64,000 nt of DNA from Arthrobacter sp. 35W (GTDB taxonomy: Bacteria > Actinomycetota > Actinomycetes > Actinomycetales > Micrococcaceae), in assembly GCF_000482545.1 (NCBI RefSeq), contig NZ_KI519455.1, positions 1,673,247-1,737,246 on the forward strand. The letters run 5' to 3'. The notes below the pieces were generated by a model. That model was not told the origin of the DNA. It saw only the letters and a program-made list of their open reading frames with translations, and did not search any database. Shown piece after piece: positions 8,767 through 16,895 of the stretch. How positions within the stretch are numbered: position 1 is the first letter of the stretch; the number at the start of each line of letters is the position of its first letter. Both the position numbers and the translations under genes were made by a program.

Positions 8767-9258
8767 ATGACTTTGATGACGCAGGAAAAGCCCAAAAAAA
8801 GCAGTACGACGACGGCGGTGCCGCCCGCCCAGCCCAAGCCCAGGACACCCGCTCCGCTGCCGGTGGAGTTGAGGATTGCCATCATGCGCACCTCGCGCCG
8901 GCTTCGCGCCGAGGCCAGCTCCGACACCGTCTCGCCCGGCCAATATTCCGTTCTGGCCGCCGTCGCCCGCGAACCCATGACGCTGCGGGCCCTGGCCGAC
9001 AGGGAGAACATCGCGGCTCCGTCGATGACGCGGATCGTCAATGCCCTAGAAGCCAGCAAGCTGGTGGAACGCACCTCGCACCCCACGGATGGGCGCCAGG
9101 TGCTGGTGGGCATCACCGGCGCCGGAGCCGCGGCACTGTCCGAGGCCCGCACCAAACGCACCGAATGGTTGGCCAAACGCGTGGCCAAGCTTAGTTCCGA
9201 AGACCGCGCTGTTTTGCGCCGCGCGGCCGCGATCCTGGCGGAGATGAGCGCAAAATGA
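8767..9258 (+). CDS. MarR-family transcriptional regulator
   Basis: A 163-residue regulator. A 30-residue Pro/Lys-rich leader precedes a winged-helix MarR domain (SPGQYSVLAAVAREPMTLRALADRENIAAPSMTRIVNALE, then the wing RTSHPTDGRQVLVGIT). It probably represses itself and the overlapping downstream MFS exporter, whose ATG overlaps its stop (ATGA). AGGTAG precedes the start at 8767; an ATG three codons later is an alternative. The ligand is unknown. Confidence 0.9.
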   Translation: MTLMTQEKPKKSSTTTAVPPAQPKPRTPAPLPVELRIAIMRTSRRLRAEASSDTVSPGQYSVLAAVAREPMTLRALADRENIAAPSMTRIVNALEASKLVERTSHPTDGRQVLVGITGAGAAALSEARTKRTEWLAKRVAKLSSEDRAVLRRAAAILAEMSAK

Positions 9259-10520
9259 ACACAATGTTCCGTGCCCTGAAGGTATACAACTACCGGCTCT
9301 GGGTGGGCGGGGCATTGGTTTCCAACATCGGCACCTGGATGCAGCGGGTGGCCCAGGACTGGCTGGTCCTCACCGTGCTCACCCACAATTCGGGCACCGC
9401 CGTGGGCATCACCACGGGTTTGCAATTCCTCCCCATCATTTTCCTTGGACCCTACGCCGGAGTGCTGGCGGACCGCGTGAACAAGCGCAAGCTGCTGCTG
9501 GCCACGCAGACGGCCATGGGGCTGTGCGCCCTGGTGCTGGGACTGCTGGTGGTCACCGACACCGCCGTCCTCTGGCACGTCTACGCGCTGGCACTTGCCC
9601 TTGGTGTGGCCAGTGCCATCGATGCGCCGGCCCGCCAGGCCTTCGTCTCCGAAGTGGTCTCCACCCGCGACGTGCCCAACGCCGTCGCCCTCAACAGCGC
9701 CTCCTTCAACCTTGCCCGCTTGGCAGGCCCCGGCATTGCCGGCTTGCTCATCGCCTGGGTGGGGACCGGCGCCGCCTTCCTGCTCAACGCCGCCAGCTTT
9801 GCCGCGGTGATCATCTCGCTGGCCAAAATGCGCTCCGCCGAACTGAACCCCGTCGAACGCGTGCCGCGCCGCAAGGGGCAGATCCGCGAGGGGCTCGCGT
9901 ACATCCGCCAACGGCCGGATCTGATGATGATCATGGTGCTGGTCTTCCTGGTGAGCACCTTCGGGATGAACTTCCAGATCACCAACGCGATGATGGCCAC
10001 CGAGGTCTTCCACCTGGGCCCGGGGGAGTACGGGCTGCTGGGCTCCATCATGGCCATCGGCACTCTGGCCGCGGCCCTGCTTGCCGCCCGGCGCAAGGGC
10101 ACCCGGATGCTCTACGTGCTGGGCGGAGTGCTCAGCTTCGCGCTCTTCACCGCCATCGCCGCCACCATGCCCAGCTACTGGCTCTACGCGATTGCGCTTA
10201 TTCCGGTGGGTCTGGCGGCGCTGACCTTCATGAATGCCTGCAACACCACCGTGCAGCTCTCCACCGACCCCGCCATGCGTGGACGCGTGCTGGCCGTCTA
10301 CATGGTGGTGCTGCAGGGCGGCACGCCGCTGGGGGCGCCGCTGGTGGGCTGGATCGGCACCGAATTCGGCGCCCGCTGGTCGCTGGGCATCGGGGCAGTG
10401 GTGGCTTTGGCTGCCGGAGCCATGGCTCTGGCCATGATGAACAGGCGCAACGGCGTCCGGCTGCGGGACCAGCTGGCTGATCTGGCTCCGGTCCGGCTCC
10501 GGCACGCACTGCACCACTAG
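9255..10520 (+). CDS. MFS transporter, drug/siderophore exporter-like (MFS_3 type)
   Basis: A 421-residue, 12-helix major facilitator protein. It starts MFRALKVYNYRLWVGGALVSNIGTWMQ in its first 30 residues, typical of the EntS/MFS_3 exporters, and has the motif-A loop GVLADRVNKRKLL between helices 2 and 3. It is translationally coupled to the marR gene, the usual arrangement for an inducible efflux pump. The substrate is not known. A 32-bp palindromic terminator follows. Confidence 0.9.
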   Translation: MNTMFRALKVYNYRLWVGGALVSNIGTWMQRVAQDWLVLTVLTHNSGTAVGITTGLQFLPIIFLGPYAGVLADRVNKRKLLLATQTAMGLCALVLGLLVVTDTAVLWHVYALALALGVASAIDAPARQAFVSEVVSTRDVPNAVALNSASFNLARLAGPGIAGLLIAWVGTGAAFLLNAASFAAVIISLAKMRSAELNPVERVPRRKGQIREGLAYIRQRPDLMMIMVLVFLVSTFGMNFQITNAMMATEVFHLGPGEYGLLGSIMAIGTLAAALLAARRKGTRMLYVLGGVLSFALFTAIAATMPSYWLYAIALIPVGLAALTFMNACNTTVQLSTDPAMRGRVLAVYMVVLQGGTPLGAPLVGWIGTEFGARWSLGIGAVVALAAGAMALAMMNRRNGVRLRDQLADLAPVRLRHALHH

Positions 10521-10565
10521 AGGCGCAGAGCGGCTCCTGTCCGGCAATCAATCCGGGCAGGACCG

Positions 10566-10597
10566 CCCCGCTGTCCACGCGCGCGTGGACAGCGGGG
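10566..10597. terminator. Palindromic bidirectional terminator
   Basis: CCCCGCTGTCCACGCG is followed immediately by its exact complement, between the convergent MFS and aconitase X genes. Confidence 0.8.
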
Positions 10598-10622
10598 CCC
10601 AGCTGGCAATAGCCATCACGGG

Positions 10623-11039
10623 TCATTCCACGCGGAAGGACTCGAGCACCGTCAACTCCATGGTTGAGGGATCGAGGCTGATGTAGTCACCGGTCTTGAT
10701 CTGCTCGAACGCCTCGAGGGCAAGGCCGCTGGCAATTGGAATCCCGGCGGTGACGGCGCCCTGGACCATGACGGGGTTGGTGTCGCCGAAGACCAGGCCG
10801 GCAAAGCCGACGCCCCGGGCCTCCATGGCCAGCAGTGCCCAGCCGGCCGCGACGCCGCCCTGCACACCCGGGGCCAGAAAAATCTTGCCCTTGATCGACT
10901 CGCCCTGCAGTGGGTGGCCGATGCGGCTGATGACGCCATTGACCCGGTCTAGGTCATAGCGGGCGCTGAACGGAACCGGGCTGACCAGGGCTTCGCCTTC
11001 GATGGTCTTTCCCACGGCGCGGGTGAGGTTGAATTTCAT
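10623..11039 (-). CDS. Aconitase X small (swivel) subunit, DUF126
   Basis: A 138-residue beta-barrel swivel domain (MKFNLTRAVGKTIEGEALVS, PLQGESIKGKIFLAPGVQGGVAAGWALL), the small subunit of two-subunit aconitase X. The ATG at 11039 starts 1 bp after the stop of the large subunit, so the two are translated together. It carries GVQGGVAAGWAL and the loop FGDTNPVMVQGAVTAGIP, where the family binds the substrate phosphate or carboxylate. Characterised members dehydrate mevalonate 5-phosphate (archaea) or cis-3-hydroxy-L-proline (bacteria). This one lies in a CoA-thioester cluster and may have another hydroxy-acid substrate. Confidence 0.88.
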   Translation of the reverse strand: MKFNLTRAVGKTIEGEALVSPVPFSARYDLDRVNGVISRIGHPLQGESIKGKIFLAPGVQGGVAAGWALLAMEARGVGFAGLVFGDTNPVMVQGAVTAGIPIASGLALEAFEQIKTGDYISLDPSTMELTVLESFRVE

Positions 11040-11040
11040 G

Positions 11041-12306
11041 TCAGTTGCCCTTCTGGGTGGAGACTGCCCCGCTGGCAACGAGGGCAACGGTGGAAGCCAG
11101 AATGCACTCGGCCGTGGTCAGGACGGTTGGCGTGTAGCCATGTGCCTTGACGATGTTGGCCAGCTTGGCGGAATTGGTGGCCAGAGTGTTCCAGCCGAAG
11201 GACTTGCGCTGCTGTGCGGGGTCCATCAGGTACCAGCAGGTGTCCTGGAGGATGGATGCGCCCGATCCGGTGATGGTCTGCAGCAGGCCGGTCCGTTCGG
11301 CCTCGACATAGACGCTGCGGTTCGTGGTGATGATCATCTTGGTGCCCTCGCGGATCTTGCGGCCTTCAAGTTTGAGGGCCAGGTCCTGGATCTCGAACAT
11401 GGACAGCTGTGGAGCCGTGAACACCACCACGTCCGGGGCGAGGTCGTCGGGGGAGTAGCTGCCCATGAACTCCTCCAGGTCGGCCTGGCTGAATTCCCCC
11501 TCGCCCAACAAGCCACGTTCGCCGCGCGCCATGTCCAGGGTGGAGGCTTCAGGAGTCTGTCCGACGATGTGGAACATGGCCATGGAACCGTAGCTGGCGA
11601 TGGCCGCAGCCAAGTGTTTCAGGGCATCTGAGCTTGGAATGACGCCGTCCGGGAGAACGAATGCCACTACGTTGTCGTAGCCGCGGTATCTGGTTCCGGC
11701 CACGGCGCCAAGTGCGCCCCAGTGCGCAAGGTCTCCCATGGTGGCCGCAACTCGGACGATGGCGTTGGCCTTGCGGTTTTCGTCGAGGTGGAAACCGTAG
11801 GCCGGCGTGCGGCCGGTCATCCCTGCAAGCAGGGACGCGGTGCCGGATTCATAGTTGGTGCGGGCACCGAGGACGGAGTTGGCGTATGCCACGGTTCCGG
11901 TATCGCCCCAGGCAACATGTTCACCTAAGCGGGGCTGGTAGAGCGTCTGGTAGCCGATGCACGTATTGACGGCCATGACGCCCAGAGCCGTCAGCTGCTT
12001 GCGCACTCCGATTTCCCCCTGCGCCAGTTCCTTGGACTGTTGGAAGCTCTCCAGATGCTCCAGATCCACACAGGTGGCATTGCGGCTGGTGGGAATTGCG
12101 GTGCGCAGCCCCGCAGCGGTGAGGCGGGCAAGATAGGCCGCCCCAGCGTCGCCGAACACCTCGGGATCCCCCATGAAGTGCGCGTTGCTGACAGGGACCA
12201 TCCGCTCGGCGCCGAAAAACTCGCCAACTTGGATCTGTTCGCGGAAGGCATCCGCAAGGGCATCTCCTCGAGCCAGGATGTCCTGCTCTTCATCGGTAAG
12301 GTGCAT
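11041..12306 (-). CDS. Aconitase X catalytic subunit (AcnX type dehydratase, DUF521)
   Basis: A 421-residue Fe-S hydro-lyase subunit. It starts MHLTDEEQDILARGDALADAF as usual for AcnX and has Cys candidates for the cluster in NATCVDLEH, VNTCIGYQTLYQP and ILQDTCWYLMDP. It should act with the adjacent small subunit as a dehydratase of a beta-hydroxy carboxylic acid. The gene is divergent from the ABC importer operon across 273 bp that carry repeated GATAYGTTT sites. That places it in the same regulon as the biotin-dependent and thiolase genes. The substrate is not assigned. No proline-racemase-like partner of the hydroxyproline pathway is present. Confidence 0.9.
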   Translation of the reverse strand: MHLTDEEQDILARGDALADAFREQIQVGEFFGAERMVPVSNAHFMGDPEVFGDAGAAYLARLTAAGLRTAIPTSRNATCVDLEHLESFQQSKELAQGEIGVRKQLTALGVMAVNTCIGYQTLYQPRLGEHVAWGDTGTVAYANSVLGARTNYESGTASLLAGMTGRTPAYGFHLDENRKANAIVRVAATMGDLAHWGALGAVAGTRYRGYDNVVAFVLPDGVIPSSDALKHLAAAIASYGSMAMFHIVGQTPEASTLDMARGERGLLGEGEFSQADLEEFMGSYSPDDLAPDVVVFTAPQLSMFEIQDLALKLEGRKIREGTKMIITTNRSVYVEAERTGLLQTITGSGASILQDTCWYLMDPAQQRKSFGWNTLATNSAKLANIVKAHGYTPTVLTTAECILASTVALVASGAVSTQKGN

Positions 12307-12327
12307 CGGTGTCTCCTCAAGCTTTGA

Positions 12328-12348
12328 GATATGTTTAGATACGTTTCA
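12328..12348. promoter_or_regulatory. Candidate regulon operator before aconitase X (tandem GATAYGTTT)
   Basis: Two direct half-sites, GATATGTTTA and GATACGTTTCA, lie one helical turn apart just upstream of the AcnX gene. The second recurs (as TGAAACGTATC) before the MFS gene at 26237, and a weaker match lies before the gntR gene. Confidence 0.55.
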
Positions 12349-12520
12349 GTACCTTTATAGACCTGCGATCCTTCGTCCGCAAGTACCCGGCCCCAGTAGG
12401 CACTGCCGGATCGTCACATACTTCCTTGAAATACCGGGATTTATGCCGATGGTGGCGGGCGGGTTTGGAAACTTTTCGGCAGACCTTGCGACCCAGCTCA
12501 CAATTGGCTACGGTTACCAC

Positions 12521-12540
12521 AATACGTATCCATACGTCTT
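12521..12540. promoter_or_regulatory. Candidate operator before the ABC importer operon
   Basis: AATACGTATCCATACGTCTT contains two ATACGT cores 11 bp apart, 40 bp before the first start codon of the operon. It is related to, but not identical with, the GATACGTTTCA sites of the cluster. Confidence 0.4.
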
Positions 12541-12579
12541 ACCAACCCCTAGTGCGGTCCACTGGTCAGGAGCACGTCA

Positions 12580-13437
12580 ATGACGACACAGCCGGCCGCC
12601 GGTGCCAGCCGCTTGAAGGAGCAAGGCATGAGCGTCACTCTTCCAACCCAGGAGAAGATCGTCTTCTCCCAGGTCGACAAGCTATTCGCTTCACCGTCCA
12701 AGACGGGCGACCAAGTCCGTGCCCTCGTCGGGTTGGACTTGACCGTCCACAAGTCCGAAATCGTCTCCATCGTCGGCCCCACCGGGTGCGGCAAGTCCAC
12801 GGCGCTGAACATGGTGGCCGGCTTTGATGCCCCAACCAATGGCAGTCTGCGCCTCGACGGGAAGGCCATCGTCAAGCCCGGTCCGGACCGGGCCGTCGTG
12901 TTCCAGCAGGCGGCCCTGTTCCCGTGGATGAATGTCCTCGAGAACATCACGTTCGGCATCAAGTCCCGCGGCGTGGCCAAGGAGCAATACATGGCCAGTG
13001 CGGAAAAGCTGATCCGTGCAGTAGGACTCAACGGCTTTGAAAAGCACTTCCCGTACCAGATTTCCGGTGGCATGCAGCAGCGCGTCCAGATCGCCAGGGC
13101 GTTGATCTCCAACCCCGAAGTCCTCCTCATGGATGAGCCATTTGGTGCGCTCGACTACCAAACCCGAATCCTCATGCAACAGCTGCTGCTGGAGCTGTGG
13201 CGCGAATTCAAACCAACCATCCTTTTCATCACACACGACGTCACCGAAGCCATCTACATTTCGGACCGCGTCATCGTCATGGGCGCCCGCCCCGGCCGCG
13301 TCAAACTGGAAGTCGCAGTGGAAGAGCCGAAGCCCCGCTCATTGGATTTCCTCACCTCCGAACTATTCACTGGGCTCGAACACCAGATTCTGGAGACAGT
13401 CCAACACGAAGCCACCGCCTCCCACGCGGCCCACTGA
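12580..13437 (+). CDS. ABC transporter ATPase, NitT/TauT (SsuB/TauB-like) family
   Basis: A 285-residue ABC ATPase. Walker A GPTGCGKSTALNMVAGF, Q-loop FQQAALFPWMNV, signature SGGMQQRVQIARAL, Walker B VLLMDEPFGALD and switch His LFITHDVTEA are all present. With the next two genes it forms an importer for a small organic anion. Two starts are possible, each with a good ribosome site: ATG 12580 (AGGAG) and ATG 12628 (AAGGAG). The latter gives the usual length for the family. It is the first gene of a co-directional block running to 23261. Confidence 0.92.
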   Translation: MTTQPAAGASRLKEQGMSVTLPTQEKIVFSQVDKLFASPSKTGDQVRALVGLDLTVHKSEIVSIVGPTGCGKSTALNMVAGFDAPTNGSLRLDGKAIVKPGPDRAVVFQQAALFPWMNVLENITFGIKSRGVAKEQYMASAEKLIRAVGLNGFEKHFPYQISGGMQQRVQIARALISNPEVLLMDEPFGALDYQTRILMQQLLLELWREFKPTILFITHDVTEAIYISDRVIVMGARPGRVKLEVAVEEPKPRSLDFLTSELFTGLEHQILETVQHEATASHAAH

Positions 13438-13451
13438 CAGGAGCACATGAA

Positions 13452-14513
13452 ATGCTGAAGAAGAAACTTCTGGCCGCTGCGGCAGCCGCCCTCGTCCTCG
13501 GTTCCAGCCTGACCGCCTGTGGCAATGCAGCCGAGGCCGGCTCAAACAACGCGGCATCGGGGGAGGCCATCAAGTTCAACTGGGGCACGGCCCAAGGCTC
13601 GTACCTTGCTTTCTACGTTGCGTCCGAGCGTGGCTACTTCCAAGCCGAAGGACTCGACCCGACGTTCCAGGTGTTCCAGACCGGCACCCCGCTGCTGGCC
13701 GGCCTCGAGAGCAAAAGTCTGGACATTGTTACGACTGGCCTGGCCTCCGTGTTTGCCCTTGGACAGGGCATCCCGCTGCGGTACATCACCCTCGAGGGCG
13801 ATGCTTCCTCTGCCGAAGGCCTCGTAGTCGCCAAGGACTCGCCCATTGCCAGCGTCAAGGATCTTGCCCAGGCCGGAAAGATTGGCGTCCCCACAGGTAC
13901 CTGTGCCCAGGTGTCCGCCTACCATGCGGCGGCCGCTGCCGGCCTGAAGTACTCGGACCTGGACACCGTCAACATCAGCCCCAACTTGTTCGCCAACGCC
14001 TTCGAAAGCAAGTCCATCGGTGCCGGCTTCAGCTGGTCTCCCTATCTGGTGGACCTGGAGCAGCAGGGCAACAAGCTCATCGGGTTTGACACGGAGTGGG
14101 TGCCCGGTGGTGGCGCCTGCCCCGAAATGCACGCCGGCCGCCCGGAATTCCTGGACGCCCACCCCGAAGTGCCTCAGAAGATGCTCCGTGCCCTAAGCAA
14201 GGCCCGCGCCGATATCAACGCCGACAGCAACGTGGCCACGCAGGTCCTCATGAAGCGGCTCAGCGTCAGCGAAGCAGTCGCCAAGGAGACCGCCCGCCGC
14301 TACATCGCAGCCCAGCCGACGCTCCAGGACGAACTGGATGCCGGAACACGTTTTTCCTTCACCGATGAGAAGGGGCTCCTGGCCCAACTGACCCTGGCCT
14401 CGGAGACGTTCGCCCAGCTCGGTGTCATCAAGACCCCAGTTCCTGTGGACACGCTGAAGGCCGCCCTCGACTCCCGATACATCAAGGCCGCCGTGGCCGC
14501 AGGAGTGAAGTAG
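13452..14513 (+). CDS. ABC substrate-binding lipoprotein, NMT1/SsuA-like
   Basis: A 353-residue periplasmic-type binding protein tethered as a lipoprotein. A signal peptide of about 22 residues ends in the lipobox LTAC (Cys23). The mature part has the NMT1/SsuA pattern (GSYLAFYVASERGYFQAEGLDP, LVAKDSPIASVKDLAQAGKIGVPTGT in two parts). Members bind sulfonates, nitrate, thiamine precursors or aromatic acids. The ligand here is unknown but is likely the acid degraded by the cluster. The start at 13452 has AGGAG 8 nt upstream and lies 14 bp after the ATPase gene. Confidence 0.9.
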   Translation: MLKKKLLAAAAAALVLGSSLTACGNAAEAGSNNAASGEAIKFNWGTAQGSYLAFYVASERGYFQAEGLDPTFQVFQTGTPLLAGLESKSLDIVTTGLASVFALGQGIPLRYITLEGDASSAEGLVVAKDSPIASVKDLAQAGKIGVPTGTCAQVSAYHAAAAAGLKYSDLDTVNISPNLFANAFESKSIGAGFSWSPYLVDLEQQGNKLIGFDTEWVPGGGACPEMHAGRPEFLDAHPEVPQKMLRALSKARADINADSNVATQVLMKRLSVSEAVAKETARRYIAAQPTLQDELDAGTRFSFTDEKGLLAQLTLASETFAQLGVIKTPVPVDTLKAALDSRYIKAAVAAGVK

Positions 14514-14515
14514 CC

Positions 14516-15343
14516 ATGGTCGTGACAAATGTAGTCAAACAGCAGGCCCCTGTCGGGGTGGACGCGGAGACGAGCAAGCCGTTCCCCAGCGTGGCCATCT
14601 CGCTCATCTCCCTGGGTGCCATCATGGCGGTCTGGTTCGTCGTGACGAACACTGGGATTCTGGGCCCAAAGCAACTGCCGACGCCCCAGGCACTTGTGTC
14701 ACGCTTTCTGGAATTGATCAAGGACGGCTACCAGGGCTCCAGCCTCATGGGCCACATCACCACCAGCCTGACGCGTACCCTGAGCGGCTTCGTGATCGGT
14801 TCGGTCGTGGGCATCGTCGTCGGTCTTGTAGCCGGCTACAACAGGGTCATCTCGGCGGCACTCTCGCCCATCATGTCCTTCATCCGGCCCATCCCGCCGA
14901 TCGCGTTCATCCCCATGGCCGTGCTTTACTTCGGCCTGGGCGAGACCGGCAAGGTCATCCTCATCGCGGTGACGTCATTCAATTACACAGTGGTCAACGC
15001 CCAGTCGGGCGCAGCCGGAGTTCCGATTGCCTACCGCCGGGCGGCAGCGACCCTGGGTGTCAGCAAGACCCAGGAATTCTTCAAAGTCATCGTCCCGGCA
15101 GCACTGCCGTCCATCTTCACCGGACTCAAGACGGCCCTCGCACTGAGCTGGGCTGTGGTCGTGGCCGCGGAGCTCGTCGGCGCACAGAAGGGCCTGGGCT
15201 TCTTGATCAACCAGGCCGCACTCTTCTTCGACATCCCCACTGTCTTCATAGGCATCATCCTGATCGGCATCATCGGACTGTTGCTGAACCTGGCCCTGAG
15301 CCTGCTGGAGAAGAAGCTGGTCCACTGGCGGGGAAGAGGCTGA
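14516..15343 (+). CDS. ABC transporter permease, NitT/TauT family
   Basis: A 275-residue inner-membrane permease with about six helices. The EAA-like loop is visible (YRRAAATLGVSKTQEFFKVIVPAALPSIFTGLK in two parts), as is the first helix VAISLISLGAIMAVWFVV. It starts 2 bp after the binding-protein stop, so translation is coupled. It works with the ATPase and binding protein just upstream. Confidence 0.92.
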   Translation: MVVTNVVKQQAPVGVDAETSKPFPSVAISLISLGAIMAVWFVVTNTGILGPKQLPTPQALVSRFLELIKDGYQGSSLMGHITTSLTRTLSGFVIGSVVGIVVGLVAGYNRVISAALSPIMSFIRPIPPIAFIPMAVLYFGLGETGKVILIAVTSFNYTVVNAQSGAAGVPIAYRRAAATLGVSKTQEFFKVIVPAALPSIFTGLKTALALSWAVVVAAELVGAQKGLGFLINQAALFFDIPTVFIGIILIGIIGLLLNLALSLLEKKLVHWRGRG

Positions 15344-15347
15344 TTCC

Positions 15348-15734
15348 ATGAATTCGAACGCACATTTCCGGCACTTCGCGGAGCGTGCAGCGGCGGGCGA
15401 GCCCGTTCTGCCGCAGTGTGGGAGTTGCCAGGCAGTCTTCATGCCGCCCCGGGCCGTGTGCCCGGAGTGCGGCACCCCCGGACCCGGGTGGGTTCCTGGG
15501 GCGGGCGCCACAGGAACCCTGTACAGCTACACCGTGGTGGAGTCCAGGGAGGGGCCGATCATCATCGGCCTGGCCGAGCTGGACATGATCACGGAGGGCA
15601 GCAAGTTCTACGCCAGCGTCCTGGGCATCGACGCCGGGGACGTGGCGGTGGGACAGCGGGTCCGGCTGGATACTGCGGAGAACGAGGACGGCGTGCTGGT
15701 GCCTGTCCTGATGGTGGAAGGTGGAACAAAATGA
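15348..15734 (+). CDS. DUF35 OB-fold/zinc-ribbon protein, thiolase partner
   Basis: A 128-residue protein with an N-terminal rubredoxin-like zinc ribbon (CGSC at 24-27 and CPEC at 38-41), then an OB-fold (GTLYSYTVVES..., GQRVRLDT). Such proteins bind thiolase-superfamily enzymes and shuttle or position CoA substrates, as in archaeal HMG-CoA synthesis and in steroid side-chain aldolases (ChsH2 with Ltp2). The stop overlaps the start of the thiolase-like gene (ATGA), which supports a complex. Confidence 0.88.
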   Translation: MNSNAHFRHFAERAAAGEPVLPQCGSCQAVFMPPRAVCPECGTPGPGWVPGAGATGTLYSYTVVESREGPIIIGLAELDMITEGSKFYASVLGIDAGDVAVGQRVRLDTAENEDGVLVPVLMVEGGTK

Positions 15735-16864
15735 CCGATGTGGCATTGGCCGGCATGGGGATCGCGGAGACCTGGGCCCCCGGCCACCGGGACACCATGG
15801 ATGTCATGGCGGACGCTGCGCTGAAGGCGCTCGCCGACGCCGGGCTCCGCCCCGGTGATGTGGACGGCGTGTTCACCGCAACCGCCCAGGTCATGCTCCC
15901 CACCCTGGCCCTGTCTGAATATCTGGGCATCCAGCCCCGGTACCTCGATTCAACTGTCCACGGCGGTGCCTCCAACCTCTCCCACATCCACCACGCCATC
16001 GCCGCCATCCGTGACGGCAAGTGCGAGGTGGCCCTGGTGGTCTACGGCAGCACGCAGCGCACCGCGCTGAAAGCCAGTGGATCGCGGCCTGCCGTAGCCA
16101 GTGTTCCACCGGTCGAGTCGCTGGCCTCGCCGATGTTCCCCATTTCTTCCTACGCGCTGATGGCCCAGCGCCACATGGCTGAGTTCGGCACCACCCGTGA
16201 ACAGCTCAGCTCCGTGGCCGTTGCGGCCAGCCGCTGGGGGTCCCTGAACCCCGCGGCGCAGCGCCGCGACATTTTGACGCACGAAGAGATTGTCGCCTCG
16301 CCCAAGCTGTCGTCACCGTTCCACAAGCTCGACTGCTGCCTCATCACGGACGGTGCCGGCGCCGTCGTCGTCACCACCGCCGAGCGGGCACGGAAACTGA
16401 ACACCAAGGCTGTGCAGATCAACGCTTCAGCCGAGTTCAGCGGCCACGAAGGCGTGATGGCCATGAAGGACCTTGTCAGGACCGGCGCCTCCGTGACGGG
16501 CCGCGCGGCCTTTGAGATGGCAGGCATCGGCCCCGGCGACATCGACGTCGCCCAGGTGTACGACGCCTTCACCATTAACACCATTCTCCTGCTGGAGGAC
16601 CTCGGCTTCTGCCCCAAGGGCGAGGGCGGAAAATTCATCGCCGAGGGCAACATCGACCCAGGCGGCTCGCTGCCCACCAACACCAGCGGCGGAGGATTGT
16701 CCTTCTCACACCCCGGCATGTTTGGCATCTACACAGTGCTGGAAGCCATGGCGCAGCTGCGCGGCGAAGCCGGCGGCCGCCAGGTGGCCAACGCCCGCCG
16801 GGCCGTTGCCCACGGCATCGGCGGCACGATGTCGGCACATTGCACCCTCGTCTTGAGTAACTGA
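15731..16864 (+). CDS. Thiolase-superfamily enzyme, SCP-x/Ltp2-like, without canonical cysteines
   Basis: A 377-residue thiolase-fold protein. The nucleophile position reads TVHGGASN (75-82) with no Cys, and the C-terminal CxG motif is replaced by GIGGTMSAH. The histidine motif is kept as SHPGMFG (His327), and VYDAFTINTILLLEDLGF is typical of the Ltp2/DUF35-linked group. Ltp2-type proteins do a retro-aldol cleavage rather than thiolysis. It is coupled to the DUF35 gene. It probably makes or breaks a C-C bond in a CoA ester; the substrate is unknown. Confidence 0.85.
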   Translation: MTDVALAGMGIAETWAPGHRDTMDVMADAALKALADAGLRPGDVDGVFTATAQVMLPTLALSEYLGIQPRYLDSTVHGGASNLSHIHHAIAAIRDGKCEVALVVYGSTQRTALKASGSRPAVASVPPVESLASPMFPISSYALMAQRHMAEFGTTREQLSSVAVAASRWGSLNPAAQRRDILTHEEIVASPKLSSPFHKLDCCLITDGAGAVVVTTAERARKLNTKAVQINASAEFSGHEGVMAMKDLVRTGASVTGRAAFEMAGIGPGDIDVAQVYDAFTINTILLLEDLGFCPKGEGGKFIAEGNIDPGGSLPTNTSGGGLSFSHPGMFGIYTVLEAMAQLRGEAGGRQVANARRAVAHGIGGTMSAHCTLVLSN

Positions 16865-16895
16865 GCCACCAGAGAATTAGTAGGAGAAACCCCAC

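Noticed and set aside
8718-10547. Long minus-strand open frame (about 609 codons) antisense to the marR-MFS pair
   Set aside because: Composition is that of a shadow frame (Gln/His/Gly-rich, no family pattern), and the plus strand has two recognisable genes with ATGA coupling.
10623-12306. Assigning aconitase X to cis-3-hydroxyproline breakdown
   Set aside because: No proline-racemase, epimerase, or pyrroline-carboxylate enzyme is nearby; the neighbours are CoA and biotin enzymes.
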